A stretch of 64,000 nt of DNA from Liquidambar formosana. Taxonomy: Eukaryota; Streptophyta; Magnoliopsida; Saxifragales; Altingiaceae. The notes under the pieces were generated by a model. That model did no database searches. It was not told the DNA's origin and was given only the letters and a program-made list of their open reading frames with translations. Positions 38,537 to 48,917 of this stretch are shown piece by piece. A program made the translations under genes and the position numbers. Each line of letters opens with the position of its first letter. Position 1 is the first letter of the stretch. The DNA is taken from the NCBI GenBank assembly GCA_039720395.1, contig CM077820.1, forward strand, positions 10,143,338 to 10,207,337, given 5' to 3'.

Positions 38537-39488
38537 TTAATGTTTAAGTTCAAAGTGTACGAGTCTTAATTTTTCTTTATATTAGTTTGCTATTGCCAAA
38601 TCATCCAATCAAAGAAGTGGGTGGATTTATTTTGTATTTTTTTTTTCCTCAGGGAATATTAGTCATTTCATTATTGTTGAGATCAAGTTTGTATTAAACT
38701 TAGGCAAATTTTGTTAATAGCATAGGGTGCAATTACATCATGCAAATTTTTGTGGTGCAAAGTGTGAAAAATAATTGAAGGGTAAAAAATGTTTTCAAGT
38801 AAAAGTTTAGGGGTGGAAGTATAATTTCCCCAATAATAATAATAATCATAATAATAATAGAAGAAAGTTTCCACTTCTCATACTCCCGAGGACCAGCCAT
38901 TCACCCAGGCATGGTTTTTTAGATTCCATCTAGACACGTACGTGAAGCATTGGGCTTTTTGACCAATTAGCAAGTGAGCCCAAATCTGGAGGAGGGAACC
39001 CAGCAGACAAATCCTCCAGAGCAGCATAGCTTACATGCTCAAAAGATGAGCGGTTTTTTTGATTTTTTTTGATTTTTTTTTTTTTTGTGGCTAAAAGTGG
39101 CCTTTTTTCAAAAATAAAAAAAAAATCAACACTTAATAATACATGTAAGACCGACTAAATCTTCCCAAAGGAGGGAGTTTTGAAGCATTTTTTTTAAAAA
39201 TTTTTATTTAAAGAGAGCTTAGACTCGAATTTCGAACTTCTCTTTTACAAGAAGGAGAAAAAAGATTTGGGTTAATAGGAATTTGATGGCATATGCAACT
39301 GGTACACTTCCCTCTTATGGATTACTAATTACAATGAATAGAAAGGTGAGACGAGGGAGTCAATATATAAGATAATAAGATAAAATGTTAGACGACCGAA
39401 CGCTTTTCTAACTATGAATAGCCGAGAGGAATCAAAGTGTTTCTCTTACAATTTATTGTTCAAAGTGTTATTTTTTTTAACTCTAATG

Positions 39489-39622
39489 TTATGTTTGGGT
39501 AAAGAATTCCTAGGTGGAATTTGTCTTTGACATGGAATTTGTATAATTTTTCTCTTTATAAAAATTGTTCAAATTCCATCTCAAAAACAAATTCCACCTA
39601 CAAATTTCTTATCCAAACATAA
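39489..39622. mobile_element. Short palindromic MITE
   Basis: TTATGTTTGGGTAAAG at the left pairs with CTTATCCAAACATAA at the right, and the arms continue with GGTGGAATTTGT / ACAAATTCCACC and ATGGAATTTG / CAAATTCCAT. The 134 bases are almost fully self-complementary. It lies about 240 bases left of the large MULE. Confidence 0.7.
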
Positions 39623-39856
39623 TATAAAAGTTTAAAGAGTAAAATTGACCTATAGTTTAAAATAATTTAGTGTATTTTATCTAGGCTATAAACAAGTTGA
39701 GCTGAACCAAATGATCAATTGTTCAATCTTGACTCATTAAGTTAACAAGTTAAAAAGTAAGAATTGAGATCAAATGAATTTTTTATTAAGCCAATCTTAA
39801 ATAGAATTCGAGTAATTTTGTTATTTAAAACATTAATGAATTTAAAGAATAGTACT

Positions 39857-39865
39857 AATACTTTA
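39857..39865. repeat. Left target-site duplication of the MULE
   Basis: AATACTTTA, repeated exactly at 48909-48917 outside the right terminus. Nine bases is the usual Mutator target duplication. Confidence 0.95.
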
Positions 39866-40263
39866 GGGATAATCACGGTTTAATACCTTCAACTTTTAGG
39901 GTAGTTTCAATTTGGTCCATAAACTTACAATTGTCTCAATTTGGTGACAACTTTTCAACTTTTGTTTCAATTTGGGACAGGGACCAACGTCCGTTAGCCT
40001 TGTGGACGGAAAACGCACGTGAGCTTCACATGCGGCTGAGGTGGATCTGACCTGGCTTCCACGTGTGCTTCCCGCCCAAAAGCATAGCTCGTGCTTCTCA
40101 CGTGAGATGAGGACCACCGTTTTTGAGGGTTTTGACCGAAATGGAAGCCCTGTTCAGCTCTTCTTCTCCTTCTCTTCTTCACATCACGATCTCACAAGCC
40201 CCAAATCAGAGCTCTTTCTCCTCTTCTTCACGATCTCTCGCGATTGGAAATCAGCTCTTCCCC
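39866..40263 (+). repeat. Left terminal inverted repeat of the MULE
   Basis: The outer ~100 bases are AT-rich (TTTCAATTTGG occurs twice) and the inner ~300 are GC-richer with several CACGTG-type sites (CACGTGAG, CACGTGTG). It diverges from the right arm after CAGCTCTTCCCC. It probably carries the promoter and leader of the GRF-finger gene; a donor-like GTACGT at 40292 and an acceptor CAG just before 40366 suggest a leader intron. Confidence 0.93.
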
Positions 40264-40365
40264 AAAATTCTCCAGATCGACACGAAAAGTGGTACGTTAT
40301 TGATCGTTCAAAACCCTAGAGGCTTTTGCGGCTATTACTAATTTTCTTTACCATTTCCATATCAG

Positions 40366-40707
40366 ATGGATGCTCACGAGGCTACCCAATGCTACTGTGG
40401 AAGAAGGGCAAAGCTTTCGACATCATGGACTGATCACAATCCTGGTCGTAGGTTCTTCGGTTGTCCAAACTACTCTTCGAATGGTTGTAGGTATTTTGGA
40501 TGGTTTGATCCACCATTGTGTCCGCGTGCTAGGCAAATTATACCGAGGCTGTTAAGGAAGCTGGATGTATACCGTGGAAGGGAGAAACTGTATTGGGGAT
40601 GCATCATAGTCTCATGGTTGATAACCATTGTCGTGATCTTGATTTGTTTGGTTATTGTATATAATAAACCCAAAACCATGAATGGGGGTATGCGTAGCTT
40701 GCCATAA
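40366..40707 (+). CDS. GRF-type zinc-finger membrane protein carried by the MULE
   Basis: The 113-aa product holds one GRF zinc finger at residues about 8-50: CYCGRRAKLSTSW, then NPGRRFFGCPNY, GCRYFGWFDPP and LCPRAR. It then has a basic linker and a single hydrophobic segment near residues 80-100 (IIVSWLITIVVILICLVIVY). Proteins of this layout, GRF finger plus a C-terminal membrane segment, are common in plant transposons and as stand-alone plant genes; their role in transposition is not established. The ATG directly follows a CAG acceptor, which fits a 5' intron that starts inside the left TIR. It converges on the accessory gene at 43253-41715. Confidence 0.8.
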   Translation: MDAHEATQCYCGRRAKLSTSWTDHNPGRRFFGCPNYSSNGCRYFGWFDPPLCPRARQIIPRLLRKLDVYRGREKLYWGCIIVSWLITIVVILICLVIVYNKPKTMNGGMRSLP

Positions 40708-40985
40708 AAGTTAGAATGTTAGGGTGTTTGTAGGATGTCCTATATGTGGGCAATTTTTGTTTATTTGCTGTGTTAGGGTGGATGTTGGATGTCATGTATT
40801 TGGGCAGTTTTTGTTGTGTAAGACCCTCTTGTTGTGATATTGATCTAAATTAATGGGAAATGTACCAATTGGCAATATGTATGTTGAATGTTTAATACTG
40901 TGAAAGAGCCCTTTGAATGAATTTAATGCTCAAAATCACAAAATCATAGTGAAACAAGTATTGGTTATAATGAATTCAGACAAAT

Positions 40986-41310
40986 TATAGTCGACTATAA
41001 GCTGATTATAGTCGGCTATATCAGACAGAGAATTAAATTGATTTCTCATCATTGATTACAGTTGACTATAAGTTTTTGTTCTCGGTTATAACAAACAGAA
41101 AATTCGTTTCAGTTACAGCAGCATTTATAGTCGACTATAACCCGAATATAGTCGACTACATCAGACAGAGAGTTGAAGTGATAGTTGACCATGAGCCATA
41201 GTCGACTATAAGCATGTTATATTTGACTATAAGAAACAGAAAGTTGGTTTCTGTTACCGGATCCTTTATAGTCGACTATAACCGTTTTATAGTCGACTAT
41301 ATCAGTCAGA
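40986..41310. repeat. Palindrome array 1 (TATAGTCGACTATA)
   Basis: About ten exact or near copies of the 14-base perfect palindrome TATAGTCGACTATA (SalI core GTCGAC) occur in 325 bases. They are often in pairs about 20-25 bases apart and followed by CA(A/G)ACAGA. First exact copy 40986-40999, last 41288-41301. The array lies between the convergent 3' ends of the GRF-finger and 512-aa genes. Confidence 0.95.
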
Positions 41311-41714
41311 AAATGCCCAAACTGAATATTTTGTTGTAAAATTATCGTTTAAGTCGGTGGTGTCAACTTAGGTCATTTTGAATAAGATGTTACCATAGTA
41401 ATGATCCATAAAAGATAGTCATAATAATAATAAGATGATTAATGCATAGGTTGTATGAAATCCAGAAACATAATAATCTAATCAATGAAGTAAAAAAATA
41501 ATATATAAAAGATAGTCATTAAATCATTCATTTCATGTAACATGGTTTTATGTACACCAATATGGTAATCATTTGTGCCTCATGTACATCAAAAAGTGCT
41601 ATTTCCAACAAAAAGCTAACATCTAAAAAATATATCCAACCACTGTGAACAGAGTTTGTAACACATCATCTAACAACCAAAAAATATATCCAACAAAAAG
41701 CTACCAACAAAAAG

Positions 41715-43253
41715 CTACTCATCATCAATAACAATGTGGTCAGCAAGAGCAGGAGCATCGTTCTCCCCTGGAGGCGGAGGTGGAGGAGGTGGTGGAGGTG
41801 GAGGTGCATTCCGTCTTGCATATCGCTCTATGACAGTCAGTGAAGCTCGTACGGTGCGGATGTCGGTTTCACTCCGGGCCAAACGACTATCCACCCTGCT
41901 GGTGAATATGTCTCCATAACGCTTGATGGTGTCCAAGTCGTTTTCTATCTGAATCTGCCTATCCTCAACAGCAGAGAGTCGCCTCCCAACATCATCTAAC
42001 CCCTTAGTCATTGAAGCTTCAACTCTAGCAAAGGCATTTAGAATAGTACGCTGAAGGCTGGGTTCAGGCTGAGGTGGTGCTACGGGCTCCTCATGTGGCT
42101 GGTGGGGCTCAAAATTGGGAATGTGATCATGTTGCTGCCCCTCATCCTGTCCCTCTGGGTGCTGCTCAATGGGGACCTCATCTTGTACTGGGACATTTCC
42201 TGCATGCACTGGTTCACGTCGGATCCACACACCATTTTCATTCTTTACCAATCCCATCATGCGTAATGTGGCATCTGAGTAAGCATCTTTGCTGGTGGGC
42301 TTGTAGAAATCTATCTCATTGTCAAGTGGCACGTTGAAATAATTGAAGATGGTGGTGAGGGCCATACCATAAGGGAGTGAACCCCTGGTTTCTTTCTTTG
42401 TGGCACAATTGTTGAGAATGTTCAGAATGATGTGGGCCAAGTCAAGTCTGTGCCCATTTAGGACACACCAAATAATGAATATCTCATATAAACTAACGTT
42501 GCTTCTACTACCCAATCTTGGAAGAATATTGTAAGAGATAATATTATGGATGATACGGGAAGTCAATGTAAGTTGTATGGCCTTTGGAGGGACATTAGTT
42601 GTGATATTTTCATTGCCACAGATTTGTTTGATGGCTGCTTGTTGGTCATATCCGTTATGAACAACCGGAAAGTGTGTGCTAAACTTCAAAATAGTGCCAT
42701 CTTTTGGGAGGTTGAAGATATCGGCAAGTGTGGCATGATCAAGTAAAATAGTCTTTCCTTTGACCCATGTCTCAAACGCATCAGGTGTAGTTTTAAAATG
42801 TGAATAAAAAACACGTACAAGTCGAGGGTACGAAGTGCATTTCACTGACAAGAATGACTCCCACCCAATACGACGAAAAAGATCTTGAATTGGAATATTG
42901 TTATCATTGAAGAATGGGAAATTGATCACCTTGCCATGAACGACGGATTTATTCTTGAATTTGTGGTTGTACTTGAGGAGGGCATCCACAGTGTCACATA
43001 GAACCTCTTGTCGGGCCTTCGTTCTTCGTTCATGAACATGACCCTCTTCGTCTTCCTCATGAGAATGGAGTTGCTGCTGGGGATGATACTGTGCCTCTTC
43101 GTCTTCATCTTCGGCAGCATCCTGTGCATCCACATCTTCGGGTTGAGAAGGTTGTGGGGGGTCTTTGCGTTTGCGAGAGGAGGATGCGGCACGCTTTGCG
43201 GCTGCCATGGAAGCCGCCAGGAGCTTCTCAGTGCGTTGAGTCATGGGGTCCAA
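41715..43253 (-). CDS. 512-aa plant-transposon accessory protein
   Basis: A single open frame. Residues about 1-75 are charged and acidic with Lys/Arg stretches (SSRKRKDPPQP; EDEDEEAQ), resembling a nuclear-targeting region. Residues about 100-330 look like the 'putative plant transposon protein' domain, as I recall it, including FFNDNNIPIQDLFRRIGWES, FYSHFKTT, LLDHATLADIFNLP and LPYGMALTTIFNYF. A coiled-coil-like stretch follows near 390-470 (DDVGRRLSAVEDRQIQIEND), then a run of about twelve prolines near the C-terminus. Similar proteins are frequent in woody-plant repeats, but their biochemical role is unknown. Palindrome arrays lie on both sides and a GA-rich minisatellite lies just upstream. 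Confidence 0.7.
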   Translation of the reverse strand: MDPMTQRTEKLLAASMAAAKRAASSSRKRKDPPQPSQPEDVDAQDAAEDEDEEAQYHPQQQLHSHEEDEEGHVHERRTKARQEVLCDTVDALLKYNHKFKNKSVVHGKVINFPFFNDNNIPIQDLFRRIGWESFLSVKCTSYPRLVRVFYSHFKTTPDAFETWVKGKTILLDHATLADIFNLPKDGTILKFSTHFPVVHNGYDQQAAIKQICGNENITTNVPPKAIQLTLTSRIIHNIISYNILPRLGSRSNVSLYEIFIIWCVLNGHRLDLAHIILNILNNCATKKETRGSLPYGMALTTIFNYFNVPLDNEIDFYKPTSKDAYSDATLRMMGLVKNENGVWIRREPVHAGNVPVQDEVPIEQHPEGQDEGQQHDHIPNFEPHQPHEEPVAPPQPEPSLQRTILNAFARVEASMTKGLDDVGRRLSAVEDRQIQIENDLDTIKRYGDIFTSRVDSRLARSETDIRTVRASLTVIERYARRNAPPPPPPPPPPPPGENDAPALADHIVIDDE

Positions 43254-43262
43254 TGATGGGTT

Positions 43263-43665
43263 TTATGGTGGTAGAGAGAGAAAGAGAGTGAGCGATAATG
43301 GGTTTTGTATGGAGATAGCGATAGAGAGAGAGAGAGATTTCGAGAGAATGGATTTGGGGTTTTTACGGAGATAGCGAGATAGCGAGAGAGAAATCGAGAG
43401 AGTGCGAGAGAATGGATTTGAGATTTGATGGGGTTTTATGAAGATAGTGAGAGAGATATATGGCGATATAATGGATTTTGCGTTGGAGATAGCGAGCGAG
43501 AGAGATTGCAAGAGAATAGATTTTGGGGTTTCGTGGGTTTTTATGGAGATAGAGATAGAGAGAGATAGTGGGAGATTTGGGTTTTTTGGGTTTTATGGAG
43601 ATACCGCGAGAGAGAGAGTGGGCGATAATGGCTTTTCTGAAAAGTTGGCGACGGTTCAGTTTTAG
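43263..43665. repeat. GA-rich degenerate minisatellite in front of the 512-aa gene
   Basis: Units of about 60-75 bases recur, each with a GAGAGAGA run, ATGG(A/G)(T/C)TTTGGG-like text and TATGGAGATAGCGA. It lies immediately upstream of the - strand ATG at 43253, so on the sense strand it is a CT-rich leader or promoter. Unit boundaries are loose. Confidence 0.7.
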
Positions 43666-43737
43666 AGAGAGAAACGAGATGTAACTGTCAATTTGAAAAC
43701 ACCCGCGAACAGGTATAACTGCACCTCATCGCACTTT

Positions 43738-44250
43738 ATAGTCGACTACAGTTAGGTTATAGTCCACTAAAGCCGACAGAAACTTATCGTGCACGTGGTG
43801 GTCAGTTATAGTCTACTATAATCAACGTATAGTCCACTATATCAAACAGAAGCTACACTTCTATGTGGTTTTCATTTATAGTCGACTATATCATAAGTAT
43901 AGGCGACTATAACAAACAGAAAGTACATAAACAACCACTAGGCATTTATAGGTGAATATAACATTACTTATAGTCGACTATAAGTTACTTATAGCCGACT
44001 ATAACAAACAGAAAGTACATAAACAACCACTAGGCATTTATAGGTGAATATAACATTAATTATAGTCGACTATAAGTTACTTATAACCGACTATAACAAA
44101 CAGAAAGTACAGACATATGGGGACCTCATTTATAGGTGAATATAACATTACTTATAGTTGACTATAACATACTTATAGGTGACTATAACGTAATTTTAGT
44201 TGACAATAACATAATTTATATGCGACTATAACAATCAATAGTCGACTAAA
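43738..44250. repeat. Palindrome array 2 (TATAGTCGACTATA)
   Basis: More than fifteen exact or degenerate copies of the palindrome lie here (variants TATAGTCCACTATA, TATAGCCGACTATA, TATAGGTGAATATA), many followed by ACAAACAGAA. The middle is organised as a 92-base tandem unit: AACAAACAGAAAGTACA recurs at 43912, 44004 and 44095. The array separates the 3' end of the transposase gene (44599) from the upstream region of the 512-aa gene. Confidence 0.95.
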
Positions 44251-44598
44251 ACACAGGGCAATTACCATCTTCCTTTAACTTACGCGTAATATGGTTGGTT
44301 GAATTATGTAACAAATGGGGTCCATAACTTGAATAAGTAAAGCACATGTTATGCATAATATGGTTAGTTGAATTATGGAACAATTGCTCAACGTATACTT
44401 CATTGAAATGGCTACAAAATATACAACCATAGTCCAGTATAGATGAAAACATTAAGTTCCAAACATGAAGTCAGCTGTCCCAAAAAAAGCAAAAAAAAAT
44501 ACAATCCAAATATAGCAGCAACTTTTTCCATTCATTGCCATAAAGTACAAAAAACTGCCAGCTGCTAACAACTAAACGGGGCTATAAATTCTTTCATC

Positions 44599-47500
44599 TT
44601 ATGGCTGTGATTTTGACATGCTACCACTTGCTTCACCACTGGCACTTGCTTCACCACTACGTTTGGTGTTACTTGCTCCCACTGGTGTCATAAACCCACC
44701 ATACCATCTTGTTGGATTCTGAAATGAGCTTCTTGGAATGCATGGTGCAGGCCCTGTTGCTGATTTGTTGCTTGTGGATTCCTACAATGGCAAGTAGGGT
44801 TTATTGTAAGGTTAAATTGTATAGGCAACCATATGCAATGAATATGTATGCAAAAAGGCAGTCCATAACTTACTCTGTTTTGTTGGGCTCCACCAGTGGC
44901 ACAAGTATCCATTCTCGATTGTCCAATAATGGAACCCCTTCTAAACTGCATAATAACATTGCAATATTCCATTACTACTATTATATATAACCATTAATTA
45001 TTAAAAAACCAAAGTCAACAACATACTCTTTCGTGTGGGTTGACAACATTGGCAGCAGTGGTCCCCACATGTCCAATATTGCCCATTGTTGTCCCAACCT
45101 GCATGACAAAATCGACGATTAGAGTTCCATTAAAAATTACTGCCTGTATTGAAAACATATACATTTTCACATACACTTATTGGCTGAGATATCGAACATC
45201 TGCCACCTGCCACATTACCCCCACCCACTGCATTCCCTTTAGACTGCCCTCTTCCTTTTGTCCTAACCTGCACATCATTTAGAATATTAATATTAAAAAG
45301 CAAAGTATATTTACCAACAAATATATATACTTACTGGGAGTTTTTGAGCCTTTTTTGCTGCTGCCAATGCTTCAGGTGGAAGTGGATTTTTGCAAGTGGT
45401 CCTATTGTGTCCATACTGAAAACATGTTTGGCACCTCATACGTACCCCAGCTTTGGACACTTTTGACACTGTTCTCCCATCTTTCCTTTTTACCACTTTG
45501 AATGGTCTGGCTATTTCTTCGGGGTCCCTCCTCCTCAGCTTCTTCGGCCTTCCAGAATGCCTTCTATGTGGTGGAGGTGCAACAGGTCCGTACCCACTAT
45601 CATCCCAGTACTTTTCACTTGCTACTGGGTATATAATATGTTCATAGCTTCTTTTGTATGTTTCTACGGTGTACCAATGGCTGACATAATCTTCAACAAC
45701 CTCTTTCTTCAAAAATATCGCTGATATGGCATGTTCACAAGGCAAGCCAGTAAGGTCCCATTTCCTGCAGCTACAAGTGTGGGTGGATAGGTTCACAATG
45801 AACTTATCTGATATGGTTTTCACTTCAAATATATCATCAGCAGCCCACAAAGCAATACAATTTCTTGTCAACCCTTTCGTAGCCTCAAGTTTTTTTTGAA
45901 TGTTAGGGCATATGCGACCCTTATAACCATTTAAAGCTTGTCTCTTTTCCTGCATCCTAACCATGAGTGACTCTCTTATCATCTCCACACAAGTTATTAT
46001 TGGCTTATCCCTACTCTCAAGTATGAATGCATTGAAACTCTCGGACATATTGTTCAACAATGAATTGCATTTGCTACGTGGGCTAAATGCAGATCTAGCC
46101 CATGTGGTAGGGTCCATCTTCTCTATTACCTTGTGTGCATCTGGGTTGATCACACGGATTTTCTTCATATGCTTCTTCCAATCTGCAACCGTTGTTGCCT
46201 TAGCTGCTGCCCACATCTCATCTCTTAACTGCTTACCCTTGTGTTTCTTTGCTAGATTGCCATACAAGTGTCTCCAACAAAATCTATGCTCAACACTTGG
46301 CAGCAATCCATGCAATGCTGGAATAAGACCCTGTATACATAACCAAATTAAAACATCAGACCAAATATGCATGTATGTTCCTTCTCATTTGAACAAATGT
46401 TATAGTTTACTATAATATTTTGTTTACCTTTTGCTGATCAGACATGAATGTAATAGGATGATCTGTTCCAACATCATGTAGCAGCAGCTTGAAAAACCAT
46501 TCCCATGATTCCTTGGTTTCTCCTTCTACAACAGCAAATGCAATAGGATACATTTGGTCATTTCCATCCCTCCCAACTGCAGCTAACAGCTGGCCCTCAG
46601 TTGGCCCTTTTAAAAAACATCCATCAACCCCTATAAATGGCCTACAACCAGCCACAAAACCCCTTCTGCAAGCATCAAAGCATATATACAACCTTTTGAA
46701 CACTGGAATTGCATTTGGAATTGAAGGTGTGTCAGTCAACAACTTCACAGAGCTACCCCTATTGCACTTCAACAACTCATGAGTGTAGTCCCAAACTTTC
46801 TTAAACTGTTTCGTGTACTTCCCATGTATCATCTCAAGGGCCTTTTTCTTTGCCCTATATGCCTGGCTTCTACTAATGCTCACCACAAAATCTTCCTTCA
46901 CTTGGTTCCTCAACTCTTTAACACCCCATTCAGAATTATCTCTCCATTTCTGCAAATACCTCTTTGCCAGCCATGAAGCAGTTAAATTTGTATTTTTAAA
47001 AGTTCTTGCACAAGAATGTGTGTCTATGTATGCCTTGCATTGAAAAGTCTTCTCTGTCTGCTTCCAAGAGGAATGGAAATACCACTCACATCCATCAGCA
47101 CATTCCGCAGTAACTCGATCAGATGCATTCCTTGTAAACTTAATACTATAACCCCCTGCAATTGCATAATTTTTTACTGCGGCTTTAGCTTCGTGTGAGT
47201 CTTTAAAGGTAGTTCCAACCTCTAACTTAATTTCTTTTATATCTGCAGGTTCATTGTACTGTGGAAACCTGGGCTTCTTACTTGAAATCTCATCTTCATC
47301 ACTATTAGCAGCACTAGGAGTTGTAGAAGAGTTTTCATAATCAGAATGTGGCTGTTGTTCAAAAAAAACATTCCCTACCAGCTCACCCTCACTATCTTGC
47401 GAGGATTCACTTCCCTCACTCTCTCCTTCCACCTCATCATCACTATCTGATTGATCATCAGCTATATCATACTGATGTACCCCAACATCAAATAGATCAT

Positions 47501-47999
47501 CACCATCATCATCATCATCATTATCATCAATACATTCTTTGCATCCACCATCATCATCACTTCCTAAATTGACATCATCACTTCCCCACTGCTCTGCATT
47601 TTCCCCTTGCTCTACATTGTCCACCATATCTTCGGCAACAACATTTTCTAAACTACTCATCAAAGGGTGTATAATCTGGGACTCATCATCAATGCCATGT
47701 TCCACATAAATATGTACAATCGTGTCCATGGGCCCTAATGATGCGACCATCTCTAAAAGATCCTGGTCAGTCTCTAAAATCCTAAGACCATCACTAAACC
47801 CAGTCCTAGGTAACAAATACCACATATTCTTCATATTCATATACCCCAATGATGCAACACACTTTCTCATATGGGGTATTGAAAGGAAATCTACATCCAT
47901 ATCAGGTGTGTATTGAACTTCCCCGTTCACATATGCAGCCTGAGGGTGCTCCACAAAGTACCCCCCATGATGCAAAGCAACCGTAATGCAACCATCCAT
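44599..47999 (-). CDS. mudrA-like: MURA-type transposase (MULE superfamily)
   Basis: Transposase of the surrounding element, expected to bind the TIRs and cut and join DNA in the nucleus. Exons on -: 47999-46428, 46330-45335, 45267-45175, 45098-45027, 44945-44874, 44781-44599. All joins fall between codons, giving 995 aa with no internal stop. Seen in order: N-terminal PB1/MULE-type region (GGYFVEH); an acidic Asp/Ser/Glu stretch near 135-230; a zinc-binding MuDR-type region with FTRNASDRVTAECADGCEW and CKAYIDTHSC; DDE core with first Asp near 459 (FIGVDGCFLKG) and second near 521 (FMSDQQKG across the first intron); SWIM finger CSCRKWDLTGLPCEHA; zinc knuckle CQTCFQYGHNRTTC; a low-complexity tail. 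A lone palindrome TATAGTTTACTATA sits in intron 1 (46401-46414). I did not assign the third catalytic acidic residue. Confidence 0.92.
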
Positions 48000-48510
48000 A
48001 TTTAATGCACAAATTCCTTCTTCAAAATATCAAAGACACACAACAAATGAAATTAAAAAATGGGTTAAAAACATGTGATTAGTGACAAGTAACAAGTAAA
48101 AAAGGTATAAACAACAAACATAATTAACAAACAATATACTGTACTTGTAGGGGACCATTTTGAATAAACAATTCAACACTCAATAAACAAACAATTTCAT
48201 TGTCAACTGTAGGGTAGGGGACCATTGAGTGCGGTTCCCAAAGTAGTTACACAAAATTCAAATAAATGACTTTAAACCCTTAATATAGTCCATAAAGCAT
48301 CATTATTATATAATCCAAAACCCTTATTGTAACTACTTTACAGCACTAACTCGTAAAAACCTGATTGTGGTCCCAGCTGTGGTCCCGGTAACTGTCGGCA
48401 AGCCTCCCTTGAAGTATATGGTAAAGCAAGCCTCGATTGCGACAGTTCTTACGAGGTTGATAACTCTTATGGGTTTGTGTTTATTTTGGGTTAAAGGTGT
48501 GGAAGATTTG

Positions 48511-48908
48511 GGGGAAGAGCTGATTTCCAATCGCGAGAGATCGTGAAGAAGAGGAGAAAGAGCTCTGATTTGGGGCTTGTGAGATCGTGATGTGAAGAAG
48601 AGAAGGAGAAGAAGAGCTGAACAGGGCTTCCATTTCGGTCAAAACCCTCAAAAACGGTGGTCCTCATCTCACGTGAGAAGCACGAGCTATGCTTTTGGGC
48701 GGGAAGCACACGTGGAAGCCAGGTCAGATCCACCTCAGCCGCATGTGAAGCTCACGTGCGTTTTCCGTCCACAAGGCTAACGGACGTTGGTCCCTGTCCC
48801 AAATTGAAACAAAAGTTGAAAAGTTGTCACCAAATTGAGACAATTGTAAGTTTATGGACCAAATTGAAACTACCCTAAAAGTTGAAGGTATTAAACCGTG
48901 ATTATCCC
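48511..48908 (-). repeat. Right terminal inverted repeat of the MULE
   Basis: Complement of 39866-40263, ending GGTATTAAACCGTGATTATC plus CC. It is followed by the target duplication AATACTTTA (48909-48917). A 65-codon open frame on - (48530-48333) starts in this arm; its role is unknown, and a leader exon of the transposase transcript is one possibility. Confidence 0.95.
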
Positions 48909-48917
48909 AATACTTTA

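Larger units (their letters stand above)
34108..38911. repeat. Segmental duplication, copy B
   Basis: This is a direct-order copy of 26967-34088 (anchor pairs are given there). It lacks the two TIR elements and the 399-bp MITE found in copy A. It has its own insertions: a SINE-like element (34768-34945), a foldback element (34969-35142) and a Tourist-like MITE (38117-38536). The junction between copies reads AGGACCAG...AGAGGACCAG, a short repeat that may mark the recombination point. Confidence 0.9.
39866..48908. mobile_element. Complete, potentially autonomous Mutator-like element (MULE)
   Basis: The 9043-base element is bounded by 398-bp terminal inverted repeats (39866-40263 and 48511-48908). 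They begin GGGATAATCACGGTTTAATA and show no difference that I could find by eye. The 9-bp target duplication is perfect. Inside are a GRF-finger protein (+), a 512-aa accessory protein (-) and a six-exon MURA transposase (-) without stops. Two arrays of TATAGTCGACTATA-type palindromes flank the accessory gene. Intact ends and coding regions indicate a recent insertion and possible self-mobility. Confidence 0.95.

Noticed and set aside
26967..38911. The two duplicates as LTRs of one giant retrotransposon
   Set aside because: They are directly adjacent with no internal gag/pol region and lack TG...CA ends.
39896..40341. Frames of 62-92 codons in the left TIR, repeated exactly in the right TIR
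   Set aside because: Their identity reflects the inverted repeat, not a protein family; none joins in frame to the GRF-finger exon.
47348..47572. His-rich 74-codon frame on +
   Set aside because: It is the reverse of the acidic stretch of the transposase exon.
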